From: Paraburkholderia hiiakae
Lineage (GTDB): Bacteria > Pseudomonadota > Gammaproteobacteria > Burkholderiales > Burkholderiaceae
DNA: 64,000 bases
Direction: 5' to 3'
NCBI RefSeq assembly: GCF_904848665.1
Contig: NZ_CAJHCQ010000019.1
Location: 1-64,000, forward strand
Every line of letters begins with the position of its first letter. The first letter of the stretch is position 1. Under the pieces are notes generated by a model. That model was given only the letters and a program-made list of their open reading frames with translations. It made no database searches and was not told the origin of the DNA. Shown here piece by piece: positions 25,042 through 33,617 of the stretch. A program made the translations under genes and the position numbers.

Positions 25042-26097
25042 ATGTTCAGAAACCTTATTGAAGTCGCGAGACAGGTGCGGCGCAGCGAAGACTTCAAGAA
25101 TGCGCTCAATACGCCACGCCGCCTTTGCCTCCATGCCAGACAACGCCTCAATCGCGGCCACTTCGTCATAGAGATCCGCGCAACTTCGGGCTTCTTTTCC
25201 GTGATGCAGATCGTCTTGTGCATCCTCCTGTACTGCGACGAAAAGCGTCTGACGCCCGTCATTTCGGCCCGTGGGGGCAGTTATGGCGACCCGCAAGGCA
25301 AAATCGACTGGCTAGCCGAATGCTTTGAAGACCTCGCACCGTCCGCCGTGCCGGAAACGGAGCGGTCCGGTTTGCGAACGTCGGTCGTGCGCGATCTCGG
25401 CGATCTTGGTTTTCGCCGTTACGAAGCCGGCCTCGGGCTAGCGCGCGCGAGTGCGCTGTTCCTGTCGAACTATCGGCCAAGCGCATCGATCCGTGAGGAA
25501 GTCGAGCGCATCAGCGAGCGGCTCGATATCGGCGCTTCGACACTGGGCGTCCACTTTCGCGGCACGGATAAAAAGTTCGAGGCCCATCCGATCGACTGGA
25601 GCACGTTTTGCCAGAGGGTCGAGCGAACACTCGCGGACGACCCGCATCTCACCAACATCTTCGTCTCCAGCGACGAGCAGGCTTTTCTTGACTTCTTCCT
25701 GAAGTGGGGCTTCGCCGTGCCCGTGAACGTCGCGCCTGCCACGCTGCTCGCGAGCGGCGAGACGCCGGTGCACTTCAGCGGACATCCCGGACTCGCCATC
25801 GGCCGCGAAGCCCTGGTCGCGAGCCTGCTACTCGCAAATTGCGGGCGTTTGATCAAGACGCCCTCCTATCTCTCGGCGTGGTCCAAGATCTTCAATCCGT
25901 CGCTGCAGGTGCGACTCGTCGTGCCTCCGCGCGAAAACGCATTCTGGTTTCCCGATAGCCAGATCTGGACCGAGCAGCACAAGCGCGACAACGACCTCGT
26001 CAATCCGGAAACCGAAATCGGGGCTTTCGACTCGCCTTTCACGGGCACCGGGACGACGGCAAACGCCGGAACCCTACCCCGATCCTTCGACCTTTGA
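25042..26097 (+). CDS. NodZ/FUT8-fold glycosyltransferase-like protein
   Basis: This 351-residue cytoplasmic protein has the motif LGVHFRGTDK (near residue 166), the H-x-R-x-T-D-K signature of alpha-1,6-fucosyltransferases such as rhizobial NodZ and animal FUT8, which use GDP-fucose. Other supporting segments are NIFVSSDEQAFLDFF and SLLLANCGRLIKTPSYLSAW, matching the nucleotide-sugar side of the fold. The acceptor and donor are unknown and no polysaccharide cluster surrounds it. I chose the ATG at 25042 (AAGGGA upstream); an in-frame ATG at 24946 would add 32 low-complexity residues. Confidence 0.7.
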   Translation: MFRNLIEVARQVRRSEDFKNALNTPRRLCLHARQRLNRGHFVIEIRATSGFFSVMQIVLCILLYCDEKRLTPVISARGGSYGDPQGKIDWLAECFEDLAPSAVPETERSGLRTSVVRDLGDLGFRRYEAGLGLARASALFLSNYRPSASIREEVERISERLDIGASTLGVHFRGTDKKFEAHPIDWSTFCQRVERTLADDPHLTNIFVSSDEQAFLDFFLKWGFAVPVNVAPATLLASGETPVHFSGHPGLAIGREALVASLLLANCGRLIKTPSYLSAWSKIFNPSLQVRLVVPPRENAFWFPDSQIWTEQHKRDNDLVNPETEIGAFDSPFTGTGTTANAGTLPRSFDL

Positions 26098-26241
26098 AGG
26101 CGCATCATGCAAGCGAGGAGCGCCGGGCCGCAGGGCTTCGTCGCGCGTAGCGAGACTGGCGGCACACCGCTTGCTTACGCCACGTGAACCACGACATCGC
26201 GTCGACGCAATCCAGCGCATTCAAATCAGGGGATGACGAAC

Positions 26242-27516
26242 ATGTCCAGCGAAAAGAAGCGCGGCAAACAAGCGAGAGAGGCAAAGCCGAAAGTTTCGAA
26301 AGGCGCAGGGTCGTCAAAGGCGTTGCCCAAACCGGGCGAGCGCGCGGCCATCCTGACCGACCAGCGGCGCCTGAAAATGGCGCGCTCGCCTCACGCCTAC
26401 GTGCGTGGCAATACGACCCGGTTCTACGAATGGATCGTCGAGACGAACGGTGACTCGCTGCCGCGAGGCCCGGCGATCTGGATTTGCGGCGATTGCCATA
26501 CCGGCAACCTCGGCCCCATCGCGAATCAGGAAGGCAAGGTCGAAGTCCATATCCGCGATCTCGATCAGACCGTGATCGGCAATCCCGCGCACGACCTCAT
26601 CCGCCTCGGCCTCTCACTGGCGACCGCGGCACGCGGCTCTGCGCTTTCCGGTCTCACTATCGTGCACATGCTGGAGGCGCTCGCAGCGGGCTACGAATCG
26701 GCGTTCGGGACAAAGCGCGCGAAGGCGAAATTGTCCGGGCGCCCCGAGCCCGTGCATCTCGCGATGAAAGCGGCCGTACGCCGCTCGTGGCAGCACCTGG
26801 CCGAAGAACGCATCGAGGATCTCGAGCCCACGATTCCGCTTGGCAAGCGTTTCTGGCCGCTCACGCGCGCCGAGCGCCGGGAAATCGACACGCTCTTTCG
26901 CAACGAAGCCATCGCGAGTCTGCCCACGGGCCTGCGCGGGCGCAACGATGCGGGCAAGGTCGAGGTGATCGACGCAGCGTACTGGGTCAAGGGCTGCAGT
27001 TCGCTCGGCAGGCTACGCTACGCGGTGCTGCTCGATGTGGACGGCGGTGTGATCGAGGGCGACGATCTGTGCCTCATGGACATCAAGGAAGGCGTGAAAG
27101 CCGCAGCGCCGCGTTACGAAGACGCCTCGATGCCGCGCGACAACGCCGAGCGAGTGGTGGAAGGCGCGCGCCATCTCTCGCCCTTTCTCGGCGAGCGCAT
27201 GCGGGCGTCCCGCATGCTCGATCGCGCCGTGGTGATTCGCGAGTTGCTGCCCCAGGATCTCAAGCTCGAGATCGATGCACTCGACGAGGGCGAGGCGCGC
27301 AAGGTCGCGTTCTATCTCGCGGCAGTGGTAGGCCAAGCGCACGCGCGCCAGATGGATGCGCCGACACGGCGCAGTTGGCTCGCCGAACTCCGGCGCGGCC
27401 GCTCGAAAACGATCGACGCGCCGCTGTGGCTCTGGACGAGCATCGTGCAACTGGCGAGCAGCCACGAGGCCGGCTATCTCGAGCATTGCCGTCGCTATGC
27501 CACCGGGGTGAATTGA
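26242..27516 (+). CDS. DUF2252 family protein
   Basis: This 424-residue protein has the DUF2252 pattern: RLKMARSPHAYVRGNTTRFY (about 45-64), ICGDCHTGNLGPI (kinase-like H-x-x-N), IRDLDQTVIGNPAHDLIRLGLSL, and a C-terminal AQAHARQMD. The fold resembles aminoglycoside phosphotransferase/kinase proteins, but no substrate is known. The N-terminal 40 residues are Lys-rich and probably disordered. The ATG at 26242 has AGGGG nine bases upstream, while the earlier in-frame ATG at 26233 touches it. Confidence 0.88.
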   Translation: MSSEKKRGKQAREAKPKVSKGAGSSKALPKPGERAAILTDQRRLKMARSPHAYVRGNTTRFYEWIVETNGDSLPRGPAIWICGDCHTGNLGPIANQEGKVEVHIRDLDQTVIGNPAHDLIRLGLSLATAARGSALSGLTIVHMLEALAAGYESAFGTKRAKAKLSGRPEPVHLAMKAAVRRSWQHLAEERIEDLEPTIPLGKRFWPLTRAERREIDTLFRNEAIASLPTGLRGRNDAGKVEVIDAAYWVKGCSSLGRLRYAVLLDVDGGVIEGDDLCLMDIKEGVKAAAPRYEDASMPRDNAERVVEGARHLSPFLGERMRASRMLDRAVVIRELLPQDLKLEIDALDEGEARKVAFYLAAVVGQAHARQMDAPTRRSWLAELRRGRSKTIDAPLWLWTSIVQLASSHEAGYLEHCRRYATGVN

Positions 27517-27552
27517 GGCAGCGGCGAGCCCCGCAAACATCGAAGCGCAGGC

Positions 27553-28497
27553 TCACGCCGCGCTATTCGCGATCTTCGCCTTCAGCGCCTCGATGACCGC
27601 CCGCACCTTGCCCGACGGATAGCTCGTCGGCGCAAACACGGCCTGCACGTTCGAAGGCACGCCCGACCATTCGGGCAGCAAGCGCACGAGAGCGCCGGAC
27701 GCAACATCGGCCCGGGTCGAGAAATCGGTCAGCGCTGCAAAGCCGCCACCCGCGAGGACCGCAGCGCGTGCCGAGGTGGCCGTGTTCACGCTCAACGCGT
27801 TCACGCAGCGCACGCGGCGCACGGCTTTGTCGTGGCTCACGCGGCCCGCCGCGAGCCGCCCGGCGTCGCGCGTCAACTCGAGCGTCGACGGATGGCGCAG
27901 CACCGTCATCGCGATATGCGGCAAGGACGCCAGTGCTTTCAGCGATCTCGGCATGCCGTACCGCGCGACGAACGCGGGGCTCGCGACCAGCCACCGCACA
28001 TAGCTGCCGAGTTTCACCGAGCGGTAGTTCGAGTCGGGGAGATTGCCCAGCCGCACAGCCAGATCGATGCCCTCGCCGATCAGATCGACGTAGTGATCGG
28101 CACAGACCAGTTCGATTTCGAGCTCGGGATACACGCCGCGCAGATCGACGAGCGCGGGCGCAACGATCTGTGCGCCGTAATCGACAGGCGCGCTCACCCG
28201 CAGCGTACCGCGCGCGGGCGAAGCCTCGCCCGACGCTGCCGAAAGCGCCTCTTCCGTCATCTGCAGGATGCGGCAGCTGGCGTCGTAAAACGCGCGGCCC
28301 GCGTCGGTCACGGACAGACGCCGAGTGGTGCGCGCGATCAGGCTCGCGCCGATCTCGCGTTCGAGCCGCTGCATATGCGCGCTGACCATCGTCTTGGCAA
28401 TGCCAAGCCGCTCGGCCGCCGCTGTCAGCGACCCCGCCTCGACCACGGCGACGAACACCGCTAGCCGGTTCAGATTGACGTCGCGCACATCGGTCAT
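27553..28497 (-). CDS. LysR-family transcriptional regulator
   Basis: This 314-residue LysR regulator has an N-terminal winged helix (LNRLAVFVAVVEAGSLTAAAERLGIAKTMVSAHMQRLE) and a C-terminal effector-binding domain. It is divergent from the GST gene at 28625 with a 127-nt shared promoter region, so it likely controls the GST and perhaps the redox fusion downstream. Its ligand cannot be inferred. The start at 28497 gives a normal LysR N-terminus; upstream in-frame codons would add 22 residues. Confidence 0.9.
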   Translation of the reverse strand: MTDVRDVNLNRLAVFVAVVEAGSLTAAAERLGIAKTMVSAHMQRLEREIGASLIARTTRRLSVTDAGRAFYDASCRILQMTEEALSAASGEASPARGTLRVSAPVDYGAQIVAPALVDLRGVYPELEIELVCADHYVDLIGEGIDLAVRLGNLPDSNYRSVKLGSYVRWLVASPAFVARYGMPRSLKALASLPHIAMTVLRHPSTLELTRDAGRLAAGRVSHDKAVRRVRCVNALSVNTATSARAAVLAGGGFAALTDFSTRADVASGALVRLLPEWSGVPSNVQAVFAPTSYPSGKVRAVIEALKAKIANSAA

Positions 28498-28624
28498 CGG
28501 CGATTGTCCACTTTCGGTAGAAAATGATTGCAAGCTTAGCAGTCTTCTCGCGCGTGCAGGCATTGCTTAATCTGAGCGCTCCCTGCCGCTGCTTCCCGCA
28601 GCGCTTTCGATATGGAGAATGCCG

Positions 28625-29266
28625 ATGCCCGCTGCCCGTCCCGCCACGCCGATCCGCCTTTACACCACGCTGCTTTCCGGTCACGGGCACCGCGTGCGGC
28701 TGTTCCTGTCCATGCTGGACCTGCCGTTCGAGATCGTGCCGGTGGATCTTGCCGCAGGCGAACACCGCCAGGACGCGTATCTGACGCTCAATCCATTCGG
28801 CCAGGTGCCGACCATCGTCGATGGCGACACGGTGCTGTTCGATTCGAACGCGATTCTCGTCTATCTGGCGAAGCGTTACGGCGATCCGTCGTGGTTGCCG
28901 GACGATGCGCCTGGCGCGGCAGCCGTGCAACGCTGGCTTTCGCTCGCCGCCGGCCCGATTGCGTTCGGCCCGTGCGCCGCACGTCTCGTCCACGTATTCA
29001 AGCGCGATCTCGATCTGGCACGCGCACAGGAAATCGCGAGGACGCTGCTGCCGCTGCTCGATGCCGAACTCGCGCACAAGCCATTCGCGGCAGGCAATCA
29101 CGTGACGATCGCCGATATCGCCGCGCATACTTACATCGCGCATGCCCCTGAAGGCGGCGTGTCGCTGGAACCGTACCCGCATCTGCGCGCGTGGCTCGAG
29201 CGCGTCGCCGCGTTGCCGGGCTTCGTGCCGATGCCGTCGACGAAAGCGGGCCTGCTCGCCGCCTGA
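28625..29266 (+). CDS. Glutathione S-transferase
   Basis: A 213-residue GST. The thioredoxin-fold N-domain (IRLYTTLLSGHGHRVRLFLSMLDLPFEIVPVDL, then NPFGQVPTIVDGDTVLFDSNAILVYLA) contains the cis-Pro and the glutathione gamma-Glu site (DSNAI), and the helical C-domain contains HVTIADIAAHTYI. It conjugates glutathione to an electrophile or serves as a peroxidase. It starts 127 nt from the divergent LysR gene and lies 31 nt upstream of the redox fusion, so the two are probably cotranscribed. GGAG precedes the second ATG (28625) at a better distance than the first (28619). Confidence 0.9.
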   Translation: MPAARPATPIRLYTTLLSGHGHRVRLFLSMLDLPFEIVPVDLAAGEHRQDAYLTLNPFGQVPTIVDGDTVLFDSNAILVYLAKRYGDPSWLPDDAPGAAAVQRWLSLAAGPIAFGPCAARLVHVFKRDLDLARAQEIARTLLPLLDAELAHKPFAAGNHVTIADIAAHTYIAHAPEGGVSLEPYPHLRAWLERVAALPGFVPMPSTKAGLLAA

Positions 29267-29297
29267 GCGGCACGCGCGTCGTCAACCTGAGGCTGTG

Positions 29298-31337
29298 ATG
29301 AACGCTCTCTTCGAACCGACCCCATACCACGCGAGCGGCCCATTTCACGATGGCGAACGTGAGGCTCAATTGCGGGCGGGCGTCGCCGACTTCGCGCTCA
29401 CAAGCGGCTCGCGCGGTATCCGCGACCACATGCCGGACCAGCATCGCGCGTTCTTCGCGATGCTGCCGTTCATGGTGTTCGGCGGCGTCGATGCAAGCGG
29501 ACAGCCGTGGGCAACGCTGCGTGCGAACACGGCAGGCTTCGTATCGACGCCGGACAGTCGCACGCTGCGCATCGACGGCGGCGCGTTGCCGGGTGATCCG
29601 CTCGAAGGAAGCTGGGTGCCGGGCGCCCGCATTGGCGGGCTCGGCATCCAGCCGCACACACGGCGGCGCAACCGCGTGAACGGCGTGATCGAAGCGGTCA
29701 ACGGCGACGTGATCACGCTCGCGGTCAAGCAAAGCTTCGGCAACTGTCCGAAGTACATCAACGGACGTGAGCCGACGTTCGCGGGCAATGTGCTGGCGAA
29801 CGCTTCGGTCGAACATGCCGATTCACTCTCGGAGGAAGACCGCGCTCTGATTGCCCGCGCCGATGCATTTTTTATCGCCAGCGCCAATCTCGATGACGCA
29901 GCCGCAGCGGGGCGCGGTGTGGATGTCTCGCATCGCGGCGGCGTGCCCGGCTTCGTGCGGATAGACAACGAGCGCACGCTGACCGCGCCCGACTTCACCG
30001 GCAACAATTTTTTCAACACGATCGGCAACCTGCTGCGCGAACCGCGCGCGGGGCTGTTGTTCGTCGATTTTGCGCGCGGCGACCTGCTCTATCTCGCGGT
30101 GCGCGCCGAGGTGATCTGGGACGGCCCGGAAATCGCACAATTCCCGATGGCGCAGCGGCTTGTTCGGTTTCATGTGCACGAGGCGCGGCGCGTGCGGGGC
30201 GCGTTGCCGCTGCGCTGGTCGGCCGTCGAGTATGCGCCGCAGTTCGAGCAGGCTTTGACTGAATACTTGCCCGCCGCTACGCCGAAAAAAACCGACGCGC
30301 CCTCATGGCGCACGCTGCGCGTGGCGGACGTGCGCGACGAATCCCCAACGATCCGCTCGTTCTCTTTCGAACCCGTGGACAATCAGCCACTCGCGCCGTT
30401 CGAAGCTGGGCAGTACCTCCCGCTGCGCATCGCCATGCCTGGATCGGACAAGCCGCCCATGCGCACGTATACGCTCTCCGCGGCGCACGATGCCGCACAA
30501 CCGGCGCGCTACCGGATCAGCGTGAAGCGCGACGGCGCGGTGTCGCGCTGGCTGCACAAACACGCACGTATCGGCTCGCTGATCGACACGCTGGCGCCAC
30601 GCGGGTCGTTCAAGCTCGACGCACGCAGTCCGCGCGCGATCGTGCTGGCGGCGGCAGGCATCGGCATCACGCCGATGCTGGCAATGCTCGACGCGGCGCT
30701 CGCGCTCGAACCGCAGCGCCGTATTCACGTATTTCATGGTACCCGCGGTGAACACGAGAAACCGTTCGCCGCCGTGCTGCGCGAGATCGAACGCGCGCAT
30801 CCGAACGTGTCGGTGCATCTGTACGATAGCGCCGCGCAGCACGATTCGCCTGCTGGCGACAGGCTCGCGGGCCGCGTCAACATCGATGCGTTGCGCCGCT
30901 TCCTGCCGTTCGACGACTACGACTTCTATCTGTGTGGCCCCGAAGCGTTCATGCGCGATCTGTACGACGGGTTGCGCGCGCTGAATATCGCAGACGAGCG
31001 CATTCGGTTCGAGGCGTTCGGACCATCGAGTTTGAAGCGCACGTCTGGCCAAGCTCCCGTTGCGACAGAAGCGACAGAAGTCAGACCGGTGACCTTTGCA
31101 CGCACAGGGAAAACAGTGAGCTGGCAGCCGCAGCAGGGCTCGCTGCTCGATACCGCCGAGCGCTGCGGCACGAACGCGGCGTCCAACTGCCGCTCCGGCA
31201 TGTGCGGGACCTGCGCCGCGCGCGTGCTGGAAGGACACGTGGAATACGACGAACCACCGGAATTCGACGTCGAGCAAGGCTACGCGCTGATCTGCGTCGG
31301 GCATCCGGCGGCGGGTGGTGTGACGCTGGATCTCTAG
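29298..31337 (+). CDS. PNPOx-like / FAD-NAD(P) reductase / 2Fe-2S fusion protein
   Basis: A 679-residue three-part protein. Residues 1-320 form a pyridoxamine-phosphate-oxidase-like flavin domain (HMPDQHRAFFAMLPFMVFGGVD, QSFGNCPKYINGRE). Residues 335-570 form a ferredoxin-reductase-type domain (PMRTYTLSAA for FAD, VLAAAGIGITPMLAMLDAAL for NAD(P)H, DFYLCGPEAFM). The end is a plant-type [2Fe-2S] domain with Cys motif SNCRSGMCGTCAARV and a final Cys in LICVGHP. It should shuttle electrons from NAD(P)H through FAD and Fe-S to the N-terminal flavin site. This domain combination is known in proteobacteria but its substrate is not. It follows the GST by 31 nt. Confidence 0.88.
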   Translation: MNALFEPTPYHASGPFHDGEREAQLRAGVADFALTSGSRGIRDHMPDQHRAFFAMLPFMVFGGVDASGQPWATLRANTAGFVSTPDSRTLRIDGGALPGDPLEGSWVPGARIGGLGIQPHTRRRNRVNGVIEAVNGDVITLAVKQSFGNCPKYINGREPTFAGNVLANASVEHADSLSEEDRALIARADAFFIASANLDDAAAAGRGVDVSHRGGVPGFVRIDNERTLTAPDFTGNNFFNTIGNLLREPRAGLLFVDFARGDLLYLAVRAEVIWDGPEIAQFPMAQRLVRFHVHEARRVRGALPLRWSAVEYAPQFEQALTEYLPAATPKKTDAPSWRTLRVADVRDESPTIRSFSFEPVDNQPLAPFEAGQYLPLRIAMPGSDKPPMRTYTLSAAHDAAQPARYRISVKRDGAVSRWLHKHARIGSLIDTLAPRGSFKLDARSPRAIVLAAAGIGITPMLAMLDAALALEPQRRIHVFHGTRGEHEKPFAAVLREIERAHPNVSVHLYDSAAQHDSPAGDRLAGRVNIDALRRFLPFDDYDFYLCGPEAFMRDLYDGLRALNIADERIRFEAFGPSSLKRTSGQAPVATEATEVRPVTFARTGKTVSWQPQQGSLLDTAERCGTNAASNCRSGMCGTCAARVLEGHVEYDEPPEFDVEQGYALICVGHPAAGGVTLDL

Positions 31338-31399
31338 CCGCCATTCTTGCAGCACGCGCAAGCAGCGCCGAAGTGACTTGCTCGCAGGCGCGTCCAGCG

Positions 31400-32200
31400 T
31401 CAGGTAGGCGCGCGCAGAAACCGCACGACTTCGTCGTTGAATCTCTCCGGAAACTCGATGTTAGAGAGATGCACCGCCGGAAGCACCAGTAATCTCGCGC
31501 CTGGAATCGCCTGCGCCATCTGGACGCTATAGCTCGCCGCCGTCACCGTATCGTGCTCGCCGGCAATCACAAGCGTCGGCCGCACGATGCGCACAAGCAA
31601 CCCCCTCATATCCGCTTCCTGCACGGCACCCCACGAACCGGCAAGGCCATGCCGATTTGTCGTGACCAACATGGCGCGGAACTTATCCACCAACGGATCC
31701 GTTGCCTCGAGCATTTGCTTCGGGAACCAGTTTCGCAGGAAGGTCTCGGCAGTGGCCATCATGTCATCGGCCTGCAAGACTGCCGCAATCGGCGCATCCC
31801 ACCTGGTCGCCGGCCCGAGCCATGGTGCGGTATTGCTCAGCACCAGCCTGTCGATCCGGTCCGGCGCATGCACGCCCAGCCATTGGCCGACAATTCCACC
31901 CAGTGAGAGTCCAAGAAAATGCGCGCGTTCCAGGTCGAGCGCGTTCATCAGTTCGAGCACGTCATGCCCCAGACGCGCAAGCGGATACGGCCCCGCAGGA
32001 ACGCTAGACGCTCCGTGCCCGCGCGCATCGTAGCGCAGCACGCGATAGTGCCGCGTCAATGCGGAAATCTGGCCGTCCCACATGCGCAGCGTAGTGCCGA
32101 TTGAGTTCGACAGCACAATCGTGGGTTTGTCGTCGCCGCCGTCGAGCCGATACGCAATGCGCGCATCATCCGTCGTCGTGAGGAAGGAAAAGCTGTCCAT
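31400..32200 (-). CDS. pcaD: 3-oxoadipate enol-lactonase-like alpha/beta hydrolase
   Basis: This 266-residue alpha/beta hydrolase closely follows PcaD: TTTDDARIAYRLDGGDDKPTIVLSNSIGTTLRMWDGQISAL, RYDARGHGASS, nucleophile elbow FLGLSLGGIVGQW, and acid/His regions in AGEHDTVT and VHLSNIE. PcaD hydrolyses 3-oxoadipate enol-lactone in the beta-ketoadipate pathway. No other pca genes are next to it, so a related lactonase activity is possible. A divergent LysR gene (32344) likely regulates it. AGGAGATGTC precedes the start at 32200; upstream in-frame codons to 32260 lack this. Confidence 0.78.
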   Translation of the reverse strand: MDSFSFLTTTDDARIAYRLDGGDDKPTIVLSNSIGTTLRMWDGQISALTRHYRVLRYDARGHGASSVPAGPYPLARLGHDVLELMNALDLERAHFLGLSLGGIVGQWLGVHAPDRIDRLVLSNTAPWLGPATRWDAPIAAVLQADDMMATAETFLRNWFPKQMLEATDPLVDKFRAMLVTTNRHGLAGSWGAVQEADMRGLLVRIVRPTLVIAGEHDTVTAASYSVQMAQAIPGARLLVLPAVHLSNIEFPERFNDEVVRFLRAPT

Positions 32201-32327
32201 GACATCTCCTGCAGAGTCGCGCTGGCGGTCGCGGCGCCCTTCGCCGAATACCTTGTGCAACGCCAGTTGGCAGGCCGAGTATGGGCTGTTCCAGTTTCAA
32301 CTAAAATTACAAAGATAGGACATGGAT

Positions 32328-32344
32328 TGTCATAAAAGTTGACA
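32328..32344 (+). promoter_or_regulatory. TGTCA-N7-TGACA inverted repeat at a LysR gene start
   Basis: TGTCA and TGACA arms separated by seven bases end on the first base of the LysR start codon, between pcaD and this regulator. The placement would suit autorepression by the LysR protein. The 143-nt intergenic region also holds the divergent promoters. Confidence 0.4.
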
Positions 32345-33237
32345 TGGTAGATTTCACGCTTCACGACGTGCAATGCCTCGACGCCGTCATCCGTACTGGG
32401 AGCTTCCAGGCCGCTGCGAGCGCACTCCATCGATCCCATCCCGCGGTATTTGCGGCGGTGGCACGACTGGAAAGCCAAACGGGGCTCGTCCTGCTCGATC
32501 GCAGCGGCTATCGCGTGAAACTGAGCGCCATGGGCCGTTCGTTTTATGAGCGCATGCAGCCACTCCTGAGCGAAGCGCAAGGCTTGCGTCAGCACGCAGC
32601 ACAACTGGCCGGCGGCGATGAAAGCGACCTGAACGTGGTCCTTGGCGATCTGTGCCCGCGCCCGATTATGCTGAACCTGCTCGCGCGCTTTTTCGTCACG
32701 TGTGCGCACACGCGGCTGAATCTGCATTTCGAATCAGTCGGTGGACCGGTTGAGCGACTGAAGGCCGGCGAAGCCGATCTGATCGTGCATCGTGTAGACA
32801 CGACTGACCTGTCACTCGAGTGGATTGTGCTCGGCAAGGTCCGCCTGGTTCCTGTGGCAGCGCCTCGCCTGCTGCGAGCCCCGCTACCTGGGACACCGCG
32901 TGAGCAGCACTTGCGCGACTACGCGCAATGCGTGATGCGCGATTCCGCTCGCAAGCCGGGTGACTCGAACTATCTGGTAGTCGAGGGGGCCAGGCAGATC
33001 ACTGTGCCCGACCAGAGCATGAAAAAGGATGTGATCATGCAGGCCCTTGCGTGGGGGCATCTGCCGGACTTCCTGATCGAAGCGGAGTTGCGTAGCGGCG
33101 CCTTGAAATCCCTTGCGAGCCGTTGGCTCCCCGGCCATACGGAGACGCTGGTTGCAGCCCGGCGCCGAAACGCGTCCCACGGCCCAGTGGCTCAGCGATT
33201 GTGGGCCTGTCTACAGGCAAACGCGCCGATGATCTAG
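32344..33237 (+). CDS. LysR-family regulator divergent from pcaD
   Basis: This 297-residue LysR protein has the N-terminal HTH VQCLDAVIRTGSFQAAASALHRSHPAVFAAVARLE and a C-terminal substrate-binding-like domain. Ser-His-Pro-Ala in the recognition helix is a normal LysR variant. It is divergent from the pcaD-like gene and is its probable regulator. Behind it begins the AT-rich region that precedes the sigma-54 activator gene. Confidence 0.88.
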   Translation: MVDFTLHDVQCLDAVIRTGSFQAAASALHRSHPAVFAAVARLESQTGLVLLDRSGYRVKLSAMGRSFYERMQPLLSEAQGLRQHAAQLAGGDESDLNVVLGDLCPRPIMLNLLARFFVTCAHTRLNLHFESVGGPVERLKAGEADLIVHRVDTTDLSLEWIVLGKVRLVPVAAPRLLRAPLPGTPREQHLRDYAQCVMRDSARKPGDSNYLVVEGARQITVPDQSMKKDVIMQALAWGHLPDFLIEAELRSGALKSLASRWLPGHTETLVAARRRNASHGPVAQRLWACLQANAPMI

Positions 33238-33403
33238 CCGATGCCAAAGCGTGACCGTTCGGCGTTCAGTCGAGCTATATCGCCCAACGCCGATTTTTGC
33301 CATACGCAGTTCTTTAAAATAAAACAATAAAGAAAGATAACTATAGAATCGAGTGCTTTAAATTTATTAAATATTGCAATCAATTTAAAGACCAGAGGAT
33401 ATA

Positions 33404-33419
33404 TCCATCATATGATGGA
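33404..33419 (+). promoter_or_regulatory. Perfect 16-bp palindrome TCCATCATATGATGGA
   Basis: A perfect two-fold symmetric site in the AT-rich region ahead of the enhancer-binding protein gene. It is a candidate operator or enhancer for that protein or for an unlinked regulator. Confidence 0.5.
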
Positions 33420-33477
33420 GGCGTAAAACAGAACGCATAGATACAATCCCGCAATGTAGTGGACTTTCGAAAAAATC

Positions 33478-33490
33478 GTGTACGGTACAC
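33478..33490 (+). promoter_or_regulatory. Palindrome GTGTAC-G-GTACAC
   Basis: Two six-base arms around a single central G, 128 nt upstream of the activator start. It resembles compact operators of TetR- or GntR-type repressors, but no such gene is adjacent. Confidence 0.45.
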
Positions 33491-33617
33491 ATTAAATTGC
33501 TTTTAAATGTATTGGGCATTGATTTTTCGATAAATCAAGTGGAATTTTCCTGGGGCGACTGTCGAATTCGACGGCACGATTGGCACTGTGGCGAACCAGT
33601 GTCGAGGTTGGGTCGAA

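Larger units (their letters stand above)
33238..33617. other. AT-rich intergenic region with three palindromes upstream of the sigma-54 activator
   Basis: This 380-nt region is markedly more AT-rich than its flanks between about 33300 and 33540 and holds no gene. Three inverted repeats stand out: TCCATCATATGATGGA (33404-33419, perfect), GTGTAC-G-GTACAC (33478-33490) and TTGATTT-N6-AAATCAA (33519-33538). They lie 80-214 nt upstream of the activator start. Their low GC suggests either a heavily regulated promoter or a junction with acquired DNA. Confidence 0.6.
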
